A stretch of DNA of 33,811 nucleotides from Chromobacterium piscinae (GTDB taxonomy: Bacteria; Pseudomonadota; Gammaproteobacteria; Burkholderiales; Chromobacteriaceae). Below are positions 19,660 to 27,543 of this stretch, in pieces (position 1 is the first letter of the stretch; the number at the start of each line of letters is the position of its first letter). The notes under the pieces were generated by a model. It saw only the letters and a list, made by a program, of their open reading frames with translations. It ran no database searches and had not been told where the DNA came from. The position numbers and the translations under genes were made by a program. The DNA lies in the NCBI RefSeq assembly GCF_021129175.1, contig NZ_JAJOHV010000087.1:1-33811 (forward strand), in the 5' to 3' direction.

Positions 19660-20157
19660 ATGCCGATCGCCATCACCCCCGCCCAACCCAAGGATGCGGC
19701 CGAAATCCATCGCTTCATCACCGAGCTCGCCGTCTACGAGCGCGCCGAACACGAAGTGAAGGCCGGCGTCGCCGACATCGAAGCCACGCTGTTCGGCCCC
19801 GAAGCCAAAGCCCAGGCGCTGATGTGCCGCGTGGACGGCCAGCTGGCCGGCTTCGCCGTGTACTTCTTCAGCTACTCCACCTGGCTGGGCAAGAACGGGC
19901 TATATCTGGAGGACTTGTACGTGACGCCGGAACTGCGCGGCGGCGGCGCCGGCAAGGCGCTGCTGCGGCATCTGGCCAGGCTGGCCTGCGACAACGATTG
20001 CGGGCGTTTCGAGTGGAGCGTGCTGGACTGGAACCAGCCGGCGATAGATTTCTATGAATCGATCGGCGCCGCGCCGCAGGCTGAGTGGATACGCTATCGG
20101 CTGGCGGGGGAAGGACTGCGCCGCTTCGCCTACGGCGAGGACGCGGTCGCGGCCTGA
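19660..20157 (+). CDS. GNAT acetyltransferase, diamine (SSAT-like) type
   Basis: A 165-residue cytoplasmic acetyl-CoA-dependent N-acetyltransferase. The acetyl-CoA binding motif is RGGGAGKALL at 93-102, preceded by YLEDLYVTPELRG. The segment RFEWSVLDWNQPAIDFYESIGA is characteristic of the spermidine/spermine (SSAT1/SSAT2, thialysine) acetyltransferase subfamily, including the Trp and the acid/base Tyr of FYE. Polyamines or related diamines are therefore likely acceptors, though bacterial members vary. An in-frame ATG at 19618 would add 14 residues. It ends exactly one base before the stop of the convergent YidD-like gene begins. Confidence 0.92.
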   Translation: MPIAITPAQPKDAAEIHRFITELAVYERAEHEVKAGVADIEATLFGPEAKAQALMCRVDGQLAGFAVYFFSYSTWLGKNGLYLEDLYVTPELRGGGAGKALLRHLARLACDNDCGRFEWSVLDWNQPAIDFYESIGAAPQAEWIRYRLAGEGLRRFAYGEDAVAA

Positions 20158-20541
20158 TCAGCCCGCCCGGTCCGTCTTCCGGCGGCTCCGCCGCCAATCC
20201 AGCCAGGAATGCGTCAGGCATTCGCCGGACCGGCACGCGGCGTCGCCCAGGCAGCCGTCGCAGCTGTCCAGGCTCAAGCACTCCGGCTCGCACGGCGGCT
20301 CGCAATAACCGGCCTGCCGCCGCCGCGCCGCCGGCGTTCTGGCCGCAGTTGAGCAACGCAGCAGGCGCTCCCGCGCGATCCAGCCGCCGCGCCGCAAGCC
20401 GTGGCGGCGGATCGCCCGATAAGCCAGGCCTGAACACCCGCTCCGGCCGGTCGCGGCCCGATAAGCGCAGCCGTATCCCTTGCGCGGCGACAATTGCCGC
20501 TGGTATATCCGGATCAGCCACAGCGCCAATCGTTTCGGCAT
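20158..20541 (-). CDS. YidD-related protein with Cys-rich C-terminal tail
   Basis: A 127-residue protein whose first 63 residues resemble YidD, the membrane protein insertion efficiency factor. It has the amphipathic N-terminus LALWLIRIYQRQLSPRKG, then a Cys (25), SGCSGLAYRAIRRHG with Cys36, and the RERLLRC motif with Cys63, which matches the three conserved Cys of YidD. Normal YidD ends shortly after. This protein instead has a tail with cysteines at 80, 84, 88, 94, 97, 103 and 108, a spacing suggestive of metal binding or disulfides. The canonical yidD lies between rnpA and yidC; this copy does not, so it is probably a paralogue. The ATG at 20541 has a strong AAGGAG upstream. Confidence 0.8.
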   Translation of the reverse strand: MPKRLALWLIRIYQRQLSPRKGYGCAYRAATGRSGCSGLAYRAIRRHGLRRGGWIARERLLRCSTAARTPAARRRQAGYCEPPCEPECLSLDSCDGCLGDAACRSGECLTHSWLDWRRSRRKTDRAG

Positions 20542-20700
20542 GTTTATCTCCTTTATCGCGCCGCGCATCATACCCATTCCCCATCCGCGCTGCTAAAGTC
20601 GTCGGCGAGCGCGCTCGCGCCGCAGACGAGCGTTTCGGCGCAGCCGCGCCGCGCGCCGACGCTTAACATGCTCCCACCATCTAGCCACAGGAGAACCGAT

Positions 20701-21246
20701 ATGCGCACCACCCTGCTGATCGCCAGCCTGCTTGCTCTTCCGCTGGCCGCCCAGGCCGACGCCTTCAAACTGTCCAGCGACAGCATCGCCGACGGCATGC
20801 CGCTGGGCCTAAAACAGGTCTACCGCGGCTTCGGCTGCGAGGGCGGCAACGTCTCGCCGCAACTGTCCTGGAGCGGTGCGCCGGATGGGACCAAGAGCTT
20901 CGCGATCACCGCCTACGACCCGGACGCTCCCACCGGCAGCGGCTGGTGGCACTGGACCGTGGCGAACCTGCCGGCCAATGTGCATTCGCTGGCCGAAGGC
21001 GCCAGCGGCGAAGACGGCAAACTGCCGCCGGGCGCGGTGCAGGGCCGCACCGACTACGGCGAAGCCCGCTTCGGCGGGGCCTGCCCGCCCGAAGGCGACA
21101 AGCCCCACCGCTACCAGTTCACCGTCTGGGCGCTGAAGACCGACAAGCTGCCGATCGATGCCAACGCCAGCGGCGCGCTGGTGGGCTTCATGCTCAACGC
21201 CAACGCGCTGGGCAAGGCTCAGATCACCGCCACCTACGGCCGCTGA
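20701..21246 (+). CDS. YbhB/YbcL-type PEBP (Raf kinase inhibitor-like) protein
   Basis: A phosphatidylethanolamine-binding-protein fold of 181 residues with a signal peptide (MRTTLLIASLLALPLAAQA), so probably periplasmic. Family features are the ligand-pocket motifs SPQLSWSGAPDGTKSFAITAYDPDAP and GWWHWTVANLP (each read in two parts) and the late PHRYQFTVWAL strand. Biochemical functions of bacterial members are poorly known. AGGAGAA precedes the ATG at 20701. The AraC regulator gene starts five bases after its stop, so the two form an operon. Confidence 0.94.
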   Translation: MRTTLLIASLLALPLAAQADAFKLSSDSIADGMPLGLKQVYRGFGCEGGNVSPQLSWSGAPDGTKSFAITAYDPDAPTGSGWWHWTVANLPANVHSLAEGASGEDGKLPPGAVQGRTDYGEARFGGACPPEGDKPHRYQFTVWALKTDKLPIDANASGALVGFMLNANALGKAQITATYGR

Positions 21247-21251
21247 ACCCA

Positions 21252-22052
21252 ATGGACAACATCGCCCACCGGCTGAGCCGCATCGAGGCCGGCGAGATCC
21301 GCGCCCGCCTGCCGCAGCATGTGCGGCGGGTGCCGGTGTTCGCGCCGGCGCTGTGCCGCGTCCGCCTCGGCGGCAAGCGCATTCGGCTGGGCGGGCGGGA
21401 GATGTCGGCCGGACCGTCCCAACTTGTGCTGATGCCCGCCGGCTGCGAACTGGACATCGCCAACCTGCCGGGGCCCGACGGCTACCTAGCCGATGTGGTC
21501 AACCTGCCGCCGGGTCTGCTGGACCGTTTCCGCGACCGCCACGGCCCGCTGCTGCTGCGGCAGCGGCCGGGCCTCGAGCTTTGTCCGACGATGGACGGCG
21601 CGCTGCGGTCGGCGTGGAGCCTGCTGATCGACAGCCTGCATGGCGGCGCGGCGCCGGAAATCCGCCAGCATCATGCCGAGGGCGTGCTGCTGGCGCTGGC
21701 GCTGGCCGGCCTAGCCGGGCCATTGCTGCGAGAGCAATCCGGCAATTTGGCGCAGACGCTGAAACAGCTGCTGATGCTGGACCCGGCCGCGCCGTGGAGC
21801 GTCGACGCGGCGGCGCGCCGGCTCAATCTGGGCGCGTCCACGCTGCGCCGCCGGCTGGCGGAAGAAGGCGCCGGATTCCAGGCCATCCTGGAAGAGGTGC
21901 GGATGGGCTTGGCCCTGCAGCAAGTGCAAAGCGGCCAGCGGCCCATCGCCCAGATAGCCGAGGCCAGCGGCTACGCGTCGGCTTCCCGCTTCGCCGCGCG
22001 CTTCCGCCAACGTTACGGCCTGTCGCCCAGTGAGTTGCGGCGGACGCTTTGA
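21252..22052 (+). CDS. AraC-family transcriptional regulator
   Basis: A 266-residue regulator with a variable N-terminal domain and a C-terminal double helix-turn-helix from about 170. The first helix-turn-helix is in WSVDAAARRLNLGASTLRRRL and the second is QIAEASGYASASRFAARFRQRYGLSPSELRR. The N-terminal part contains PSQLVLMPAGCELDIANLP, a cupin-like strand pattern. Being five bases downstream of the PEBP gene it may sense the same condition and autoregulate the pair, by inference. It resembles the GadX/YqhC-like branch only loosely. Confidence 0.92.
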   Translation: MDNIAHRLSRIEAGEIRARLPQHVRRVPVFAPALCRVRLGGKRIRLGGREMSAGPSQLVLMPAGCELDIANLPGPDGYLADVVNLPPGLLDRFRDRHGPLLLRQRPGLELCPTMDGALRSAWSLLIDSLHGGAAPEIRQHHAEGVLLALALAGLAGPLLREQSGNLAQTLKQLLMLDPAAPWSVDAAARRLNLGASTLRRRLAEEGAGFQAILEEVRMGLALQQVQSGQRPIAQIAEASGYASASRFAARFRQRYGLSPSELRRTL

Positions 22053-22066
22053 CGCCCGCCCGCGGC

Positions 22067-22471
22067 TCAGTCTGAGCCCTGCCGCAGTTCCAGCAGATTG
22101 CCCGCCGGATCCCGGACGAACAGCTGCTCCAGCTTGTCCGCCGCCACGCTGCGCTGGCTGAAAAAGGCGATGCCTCTCTCCTTCAGCTCAGCCGCCGCCC
22201 GCTCCAGGCTGGCCACCGTCAACGCGACATGGTTGCTTACCGGGTCCTGTCCCTTGCCCTGGGCGTACGGCGACACGCCATCCTTGCCCATGATGTGCAG
22301 CTGGGTGGCATTAGGCAAATCGAGAAAGCTGCCGGGCACGCCGGGTATATGCCAGCGCGATGGGTCCGCCGCCAAGCCGAACACCTGGCCGTAGAAATCC
22401 TGCAGCGCCGCCACTTGATGCTTGGGCACGCTGAAGCCGACGTGATGCAAAGCTTGCACTTCGATAGTCAT
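22067..22471 (-). CDS. VOC/glyoxalase superfamily protein
   Basis: A 134-residue vicinal-oxygen-chelate fold protein. The paired beta-alpha-beta-beta-beta modules are visible, with candidate metal ligands His10 (LHHVGFSV), His81 (NHVALTV) and Glu128 (NLLELRQ). It has the DPAGNLLEL motif common to glyoxalase I, fosfomycin-resistance and extradiol dioxygenase relatives. The chemistry cannot be fixed from sequence. The ATG at 22471 was chosen because the family starts there and AAGGA precedes it. It is divergent from a MarR gene with a palindrome in the gap, so it is probably a MarR-controlled detoxification gene. Confidence 0.92.
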   Translation of the reverse strand: MTIEVQALHHVGFSVPKHQVAALQDFYGQVFGLAADPSRWHIPGVPGSFLDLPNATQLHIMGKDGVSPYAQGKGQDPVSNHVALTVASLERAAAELKERGIAFFSQRSVAADKLEQLFVRDPAGNLLELRQGSD

Positions 22472-22534
22472 CTCCGTTCCTTTTCCATATGAAGCCGGCT
22501 GATGCCGGCTTTCAAATAATACGACAAACATATA

Positions 22535-22549
22535 ATTAGTTAAACTAAT
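22535..22549. promoter_or_regulatory. Palindrome between VOC and MarR genes (candidate MarR operator)
   Basis: ATTAGTTAAACTAAT is a perfect dyad of seven bases around a central A, in an AT-rich stretch of an otherwise GC-rich region. Such 15-18-base dyads are typical MarR sites. On the VOC side it overlaps the -35 region of a TATTAT box (plus-strand 22516-22521), so binding would block that promoter. Confidence 0.6.
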
Positions 22550-22643
22550 AAAATATGCGAGAACGGAGTTCGACGCGCCGCGCCTTTTCAGCTAGCATCA
22601 TCGCGGCCCATAACATAGCCACAACCCAGCCAGGCGAATCCTC

Positions 22644-23171
22644 ATGGACGCACGACACCCGCAAGACGCCAGCGCCGCGATGGCGCCCCATCTGCAACTG
22701 ATGGCGGATACCGCCGACGCCGACACGCCGCAGGACGCAGCCGCCGCCGGCCTGTTGCTGCTCTGGCTGGGCGACGACGTGCTGCTGCGTCTGAACCAAC
22801 ACCTGTCGCCGCTGGGCATTTCGGAAAACAAGCTGCACGTATTGCTGCTGTTTCGCCTGTTCGAAGACGGCCGGCTGGGCGCGGAGCCGCCGACGCCATC
22901 CAGCATCGCCGACTACTTCGGCATCACCCGCGCCTCGGCCACCGGCTTGCTGGACTGGCTGGAGAAGCGTCGGCTGATCGCCCGCCACCCCCACCCCGCC
23001 GACCGCCGCAGCCTGCAGCTAAGCCTGACCCAGGAAGCCCGCGCGCTGCTGGAGCAAGCGCTGCCCGACTTCTGGCGCGCCTGCGCCGGCCTGACCTCGC
23101 ACCTGGACGCCCAGGAGCGCCAGCAATTGCTGCGCCTGCTGGCCAAGGTGTGGGGACAGGTCAAGAGCTGA
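22644..23171 (+). CDS. MarR-family transcriptional regulator
   Basis: A 175-residue winged-helix regulator. The DNA-binding part is PSSIADYFGITRASATGLLDWLEKRRLIARHPHPADRRSLQLSLT (residues about 92-136), including the wing with the conserved D-R-R-S. Flanking helices form the dimer interface. The first 35 residues are an Asp/Ala-rich leader. It is transcribed divergently from the VOC gene. Its stop lies inside the end of the convergent thiQ gene (11-base overlap). Confidence 0.93.
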   Translation: MDARHPQDASAAMAPHLQLMADTADADTPQDAAAAGLLLLWLGDDVLLRLNQHLSPLGISENKLHVLLLFRLFEDGRLGAEPPTPSSIADYFGITRASATGLLDWLEKRRLIARHPHPADRRSLQLSLTQEARALLEQALPDFWRACAGLTSHLDAQERQQLLRLLAKVWGQVKS

Positions 23172-24117
23172 GCGGGAAGCGCAGCAAGCGCGATTCGTCG
23201 ACGCCGACGCCCAGCGTCCCGCCGACGAACAGCGCGTCGCCCAGCCACTCCATCTCGCGCGCAGACAGCATCAACGCCAGCGGGCCGGCCTGGGCCTCCA
23301 CCCTCAACCGCAGGCCGTCCGCCAGCGGCGTCAGCTCGACGATGCGCGCCGGCGGCTGATCGTCGCCCAGCAGCAGCGCGCCCGGCGGCACCGCCGCATG
23401 CTCCAGCACATTGTCGAAACCGATGAAGCGCGCCAGCCAGGCATTGGCCGGCGCGGCTAGCAGCTGCCGCGGCGCGGCGCATTGCAGCAGCCTGCCGTCC
23501 TTGAACACCGCCACCCGGTCCGCCAGCGCGAACGCCTCGTCGCGGTCGTGGGTGACGATGATGGCCGGAATGCCGGCCTCCCGCAGCAAATCGCGGAATT
23601 CGCGCTGCAGCAGCCGGCGCAGATCGGCGTCCAGGCTGGAGAACGGCTCGTCCAGCAACAGCAACCTGGGACGCGTGACCAGCGCCCGCGCCAGCGCCAC
23701 CCGCTGCTGCTCGCCGCCGGACAGCGTCCACACCTTGCGCGCGCCGTGCTCGGCCAGACCCACGCAGGCCAGCATCGCCTGCGCACGTTTAGCCGCGTCG
23801 CGCTTGGAGACGCCCTGCTCGATCAAGCCGAACATCACATTGCCCAGCGCGTCCAGATGCGGAAACAGCGCAAAGTCCTGGAACATCAGCGCAAAGCCGC
23901 GCCGCTCGGGCGGCACCCGGGCCAGATCCTCGCCGTCGAAAGCCAGCGCGCCGCAGTCCGGCCGCTCCAAGCCGGCTATCATTTTCAGCAGCGTGCTCTT
24001 GCCGCAGCCGGACGGCCCCAGCAGAGCCAGAGTCTCGCCAGCGGACAACGTCAGCGACACGTCGTCGGCCACCACGCGTTCGCCGAAGCGTTTATTCAGG
24101 TTTCGCAACGTCAGCAC
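23161..24117 (-). CDS. thiQ: Thiamine ABC transporter ATP-binding protein
   Basis: The ATPase of a binding-protein-dependent importer, 318 residues. It has Walker A GPSGCGKST (34-42), Q-loop MFQDFALFPH, signature LSGGEQQR (132-139), Walker B LLLLDEP (152-158) and H-loop VTHDRDEA. The C-terminal 90 residues form a regulatory OB-like extension, which makes it longer than E. coli ThiQ and closer to PotA/FbpC-type ATPases. Assignment to thiamine rests on the upstream thiP, thiB and TPP riboswitch. The start is GTG at 24117 with GGAGGA five bases upstream, overlapping the end of thiP by 26 bases. Confidence 0.93.
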   Translation of the reverse strand: MLTLRNLNKRFGERVVADDVSLTLSAGETLALLGPSGCGKSTLLKMIAGLERPDCGALAFDGEDLARVPPERRGFALMFQDFALFPHLDALGNVMFGLIEQGVSKRDAAKRAQAMLACVGLAEHGARKVWTLSGGEQQRVALARALVTRPRLLLLDEPFSSLDADLRRLLQREFRDLLREAGIPAIIVTHDRDEAFALADRVAVFKDGRLLQCAAPRQLLAAPANAWLARFIGFDNVLEHAAVPPGALLLGDDQPPARIVELTPLADGLRLRVEAQAGPLALMLSAREMEWLGDALFVGGTLGVGVDESRLLRFPLSS

Positions 24118-25657
24118 GGCTGTCCTCCTCCGGGCCGGCCCCGCCGGCGGTTTCGATGATCCAGAAAACGATGAGCGCCAGCAGCATCAGCACGCAGGAG
24201 AGCTGCATCGCCGCGTCGGCGCTGGCTTCGCCGGGACGCCCCAGCCGCTGATAGATCAACGTGGTCAGCGTCAGCCATTCCGGCCGCGACAGGAACAGCG
24301 TGACGGCGAACTCGCCGACCGCGGTGGCGGCGGCGAAGGCCAGCCCGCGCCGCATCGCCGGCTGCAGCAACGGCCAAGTGACGCGACGGAAAGCCCGCCA
24401 TGGGCCGGCGCCCAGGCCGCGGGCGGCGGCGAGCCAATGCGGCGGCTGGCCGTCCAGCGACGCCAGCGCGGCCTTGGCCACCAACGGATAGGCCAGCAGC
24501 GCGTAGGCCGCCATCAACAGGCCCAGCGCTCCGCTCCACTGCGGATACAGCAGCAGCAGGCCGAAGGCCACGCACACCGGCGAGGCGACGAAAGGCAGGA
24601 AGATGGCGGCGCGCAGCGCCAGGCTGCGGCCGCAAGCCAGCGCATGCGCCAGGCCCAGCGCGCCGGCCGCCAGCACGGTCACGCCGGTGAAACGGGCGCT
24701 GTTCCACAAAGCCAGCCGCGTATCCTCGTCCCACAGCGCCACCCATTCCGCCCCCGCGGCGAGGCCGCGCCACAGCACCGCCAACAACGGCAGCCCGGTG
24801 CACAACAGCAGCGCCGACAACGCGGCGGCCAGCGCCAATCGCTCAGCCAGGCGCTCTACCCGCCGCAGCGGCAAGGGCTCCACCTTGGCCGCGGCGGCCA
24901 GCCGGCGCGCCAAGGCAGCGTAGACGGCTGCGATGCCGCCGCACACCAACAGCACCAGCAAGGCCAGCGCGCCGGCGTCGGCCAGATTCAGCTCGTAAGC
25001 GACCAGGGTGTAGATCTCCACCTCCAGCGTCGCGTAGCGCTGGCCGCCCAGCACCAGCGCCAGGCCCAGACCGGAGAAGCAGTACAGAAACACCAGGCAC
25101 AGGCTGGACAGCAGCCACGGCAGCGCCGCCGGCCATTCCACTCTCCAGAATGCCCGCCAGCGGGTGGCGCCCAGCGTGCGCGCGGCGGCCAGCCGGCTGG
25201 CCGGCACCTGGGAGAAACCGTCGCAGCCGGCGCGCACCACCAGCGGCAGATTGAAGAACAGATTGCCATACAGCAGCAGCCATGGAGTGTCCTGCAGATT
25301 GACGCCGAACACGCCGCGCGGCCCGAACAGCGCCAGCACGCCCATCGCCGCCACCAGCGTCGGCATCACGAAGGGCAGCATCAGCAGCCGCAGCAGCAGC
25401 GCCCGCCCGGCAAAGCGGTAGCGGGCCAGCATCCAGGCCAGCGGCATGCCCAGGGCCAGGCACAACAGGCAACTGGCCGACGCCTGGATCAGCGACCACA
25501 GCAGCCGCCAGCGCAGATAGCCGTCGGCCAGCAAGGCGGGATTGAACTGCAAGCCGCCTTCGGCCAACAGCCGGGCCAGCGGCGCGACGGCCAACAGAAA
25601 GAGAAAGGACAGCGGAAGTCCGGCCAGGATCAGCCGGGGCACGGCGGACTGCTTCAA
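24092..25657 (-). CDS. thiP: Thiamine ABC transporter permease
   Basis: A duplicated permease of about 521 residues with two six-helix halves, as in E. coli ThiP and FbpB. Each half has the cytoplasmic EAA loop that contacts the ATPase: AAARTLGATRWRAFWRVEWP in the first and LAAARGLGAGPWRAFRRVTWP (shown in part) in the second. TM segments such as LLRLLMLPFVMPTLVAAMGV match the family. The start is probably the TTG at 25657, which has GGAG seven bases upstream and overlaps the GNAT stop as TTGA; a second TTG at 25681 is possible. It lies between the GNAT gene and thiQ in the thi operon. Confidence 0.92.
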   Translation of the reverse strand: MKQSAVPRLILAGLPLSFLFLLAVAPLARLLAEGGLQFNPALLADGYLRWRLLWSLIQASASCLLCLALGMPLAWMLARYRFAGRALLLRLLMLPFVMPTLVAAMGVLALFGPRGVFGVNLQDTPWLLLYGNLFFNLPLVVRAGCDGFSQVPASRLAAARTLGATRWRAFWRVEWPAALPWLLSSLCLVFLYCFSGLGLALVLGGQRYATLEVEIYTLVAYELNLADAGALALLVLLVCGGIAAVYAALARRLAAAAKVEPLPLRRVERLAERLALAAALSALLLCTGLPLLAVLWRGLAAGAEWVALWDEDTRLALWNSARFTGVTVLAAGALGLAHALACGRSLALRAAIFLPFVASPVCVAFGLLLLYPQWSGALGLLMAAYALLAYPLVAKAALASLDGQPPHWLAAARGLGAGPWRAFRRVTWPLLQPAMRRGLAFAAATAVGEFAVTLFLSRPEWLTLTTLIYQRLGRPGEASADAAMQLSCVLMLLALIVFWIIETAGGAGPEEDSRADVAKPE

Positions 25658-26202
25658 ACAAAGGCTCCAAGCAACGGCCAATCAGCCGTCAGCACATCTT
25701 CGCAACCGTCGTCGTCGCGCACCTGGCCCACCTTGGCGAAGCCAAGCTGGGCGGCGAGCCGCTGCGACGGCAGATTGCCGGGTTCGATAGACAACACCAG
25801 CTTCGCCGCGCCGCCGCTTGCCGCCCAGCCGGCCATGGCCAACAGAGCCTCGCGGGCGTAGCCCTGGCGGCGGAATTCGGGATAGACCGCGTAGCCGAGC
25901 TCGACGTCGCCGTAGCCATTCAGATAGGGATGGCCGGGCCGGGTATGAAAATTGATGTGGCCGACCATCGCCAGATCGTCCCGGCGCAGCAACGCCCGCA
26001 CCGACCACGGCGCGTAGGCCGAATCTTCCGCCATATCGGCCAGCCGCATCGCCATCAGCGCGGTCTCCACCATCCAACCTTCGGCTGGACGGCTGCCCAG
26101 CCGCGCCGCGGCGGCGTCAGTGTCGCCGCGCAGGCAGGATTCAAGAAAATCCGCGTCCAGATGGCGCAGGATCAAGCGGGGGCTGGAGACGTCTTCAATC
26201 AT
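25654..26202 (-). CDS. GNAT acetyltransferase (RimJ/RimL type) inside the thiamine operon
   Basis: A 182-residue N-acetyltransferase of the RimJ/RimL group. It opens with SPRLILRHLDADFLESCL and has GHINFHTRP, the strand VELGYAVYPEFRRQGYAREALLA carrying the acetyl-CoA loop RRQGYA, and the late NLPSQRLAAQLGF motif. The acceptor is unknown. The gene sits between thiB (55-base gap) and thiP (four-base overlap with the TTG start), so it is co-transcribed with them. E. coli thiBPQ has nothing inserted here. The ATG at 26202 has only a weak ribosome-binding site. Confidence 0.92.
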   Translation of the reverse strand: MIEDVSSPRLILRHLDADFLESCLRGDTDAAAARLGSRPAEGWMVETALMAMRLADMAEDSAYAPWSVRALLRRDDLAMVGHINFHTRPGHPYLNGYGDVELGYAVYPEFRRQGYAREALLAMAGWAASGGAAKLVLSIEPGNLPSQRLAAQLGFAKVGQVRDDDGCEDVLTADWPLLGAFV

Positions 26203-26257
26203 GAGCGGGCATCCAAATAGTCATGCCTAAATCATAACAGAGGCGAGGCTAGGAAAA

Positions 26258-27274
26258 TCACTGGCCAGACTTCAACACCACCCGCGTCCAGCGACCGACC
26301 CAGGCGCGCTGCTTGGCGGCCAGCGTAGCGCTGTCGGGCGTATCGTGCGCCGCCGGCTGCTCGGCATGCTTGTAAACCGGGTCCAGCGGGATGTTATCCA
26401 TCGCCGGGTACATCCACATCCGCGTCGGGATATCTTTCTGCACCGCGTCCGAGCGCAGGAAGGCGATGAACTGCTGAGCGAGCTTGGGTTCCTTGCCACC
26501 CTTGACCAGCGCCGCGCCCTCCACCTGGCGGAACACCGAGCCCGGCAGCAGCAGATTGGCGGTCGGCGCCTCCACCGGCTTGTCCTTGCTGTAGAACACC
26601 TCGGCCGCCGGGCTGGCGGCGTAGCTGACCACGATGGGCCGGCTGCCGCCGTTTTTGGAAAAGTCGGTGTAATAGGCCTCGGTCCAGCCCTTGCTCACCT
26701 TCAGGCCGTTGTCGCGCAGCTTGCCCCACAAGGCAAAGGCCTTGTCCTCGCCCAAGGCATGGATGGTGGCGGACAAGAAAGCCAGGCCCGGGCTGGAGGT
26801 GGCGGGGTTTTCCACCACCAGCAGGTTCTTGTAGGCGGGCTGCGTCAGGTCATTCAGGGTCTTGGGCAGCGGCAGCTTGCTCTTGGCAAACCAGGCCTTG
26901 TCGTAGTTCAGCGTCACATAGCCGTAGTCGACGGCGGCCGCGCCCGGCAGGCTGACCTTGCCGCCGCGGGCCAGCTCCGCCGGCAGCGGCGCGAGCGCGC
27001 CGGCTTGCTCGGCCTTGCCGATCAGGCTGTTGTCGAGGCCGAACACCACGTCGGCGATCGGGCTGCCCTTGGTCAGGATCAGCTTGTTGACCATCTCGCC
27101 GGCGTCGCCGGCCTTGATGATGGACACCTTGGCGCCGGTCTGCTTCTCGAACGCGGCGAGCAACGGCTTGTCGACGCTGAACGAGCTGTGCGCGAGCACA
27201 CGCAATTCGGCGGCCTGGGCGGACAGGCCGGCCAGGCTCAAAGCGACGACGATAAGTTTGGGGAACAGCTTCAT
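26258..27274 (-). CDS. thiB: Thiamine ABC transporter substrate-binding protein
   Basis: A periplasmic binding protein of 338 residues for thiamine and its phosphates. The signal peptide is MKLFPKLIVVALSLAGLSAQA, cleaved before AELRV. Segments shared with E. coli ThiB include ADVVFGLDNSLIGKAEQAG, VDYGYVTLNYDK, NPATSSPGLAFL, KGWTEAYYTDF, VVSYAASPA and PTRMWMYPAMDNIPLD. The start was placed at the ATG at 27274 with GGAG seven bases upstream, giving a normal signal peptide. In-frame GTG/ATG codons at 27340 and 27337, immediately after the riboswitch, would add 21-22 Arg-rich residues. It is the first gene of the TPP-controlled operon. Confidence 0.95.
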   Translation of the reverse strand: MKLFPKLIVVALSLAGLSAQAAELRVLAHSSFSVDKPLLAAFEKQTGAKVSIIKAGDAGEMVNKLILTKGSPIADVVFGLDNSLIGKAEQAGALAPLPAELARGGKVSLPGAAAVDYGYVTLNYDKAWFAKSKLPLPKTLNDLTQPAYKNLLVVENPATSSPGLAFLSATIHALGEDKAFALWGKLRDNGLKVSKGWTEAYYTDFSKNGGSRPIVVSYAASPAAEVFYSKDKPVEAPTANLLLPGSVFRQVEGAALVKGGKEPKLAQQFIAFLRSDAVQKDIPTRMWMYPAMDNIPLDPVYKHAEQPAAHDTPDSATLAAKQRAWVGRWTRVVLKSGQ

Positions 27275-27336
27275 GGACAATCTCCGCGCGGTACGGCCAC
27301 GGAGCAAGCAGGCAAGGCGGACGAGGTTCCGCTTCA

Positions 27337-27416
27337 TCACGCTCCCTCCGCTGGCATGATCCAGATCAGGTTCTCAGGGTGTCTCTCAGCCCGTTTGCAG
27401 GGCACCCCCGGTGACA
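27337..27416 (-). ncRNA. TPP riboswitch (THI element)
   Basis: The minus strand carries the conserved thiamine pyrophosphate aptamer: GGGGGTGCCC, then GGGCTGAGAGACACCC, ACCTGATCTGGATCATGCC and AGCGGAGGGA in the right order. The closing helix P1 can form between GTCAC at the 5' side and GTGA at the 3' side. That 3' strand contains the in-frame GTG/ATG codons at 27340/27337, with GGAGG inside the aptamer, suggesting translational control by occlusion. It precedes thiB, so thiamine uptake should be shut off when TPP is plentiful. Confidence 0.97.
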
Positions 27417-27423
27417 GGGCGAC

Positions 27424-27452
27424 AGTATAGCCCAGATGCGCAAACAACTTAA
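27424..27452 (-). promoter_or_regulatory. Sigma-70-like promoter of the thi operon
   Basis: On the minus strand TTAAGT (27447-27452) and TATACT (27424-27429) are separated by 17 bases. The predicted start near 27417 falls right at the 5' edge of the TPP aptamer. Confidence 0.6.
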
Positions 27453-27543
27453 CACTCTGGCCGGTCCGCTTAATACCGGAGCGAAGACTGCCCTCTATGC
27501 TCACAATCAATCGCTTATGCAAACGGCTTGCCGCGGTGAACCC

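Noticed and set aside
23411-25861. An 816-codon plus-strand open frame opposite thiQ and thiP
   Set aside because: The translation is dominated by Gln, Arg and Gly with no domain features, and it is antisense to two well-supported genes.
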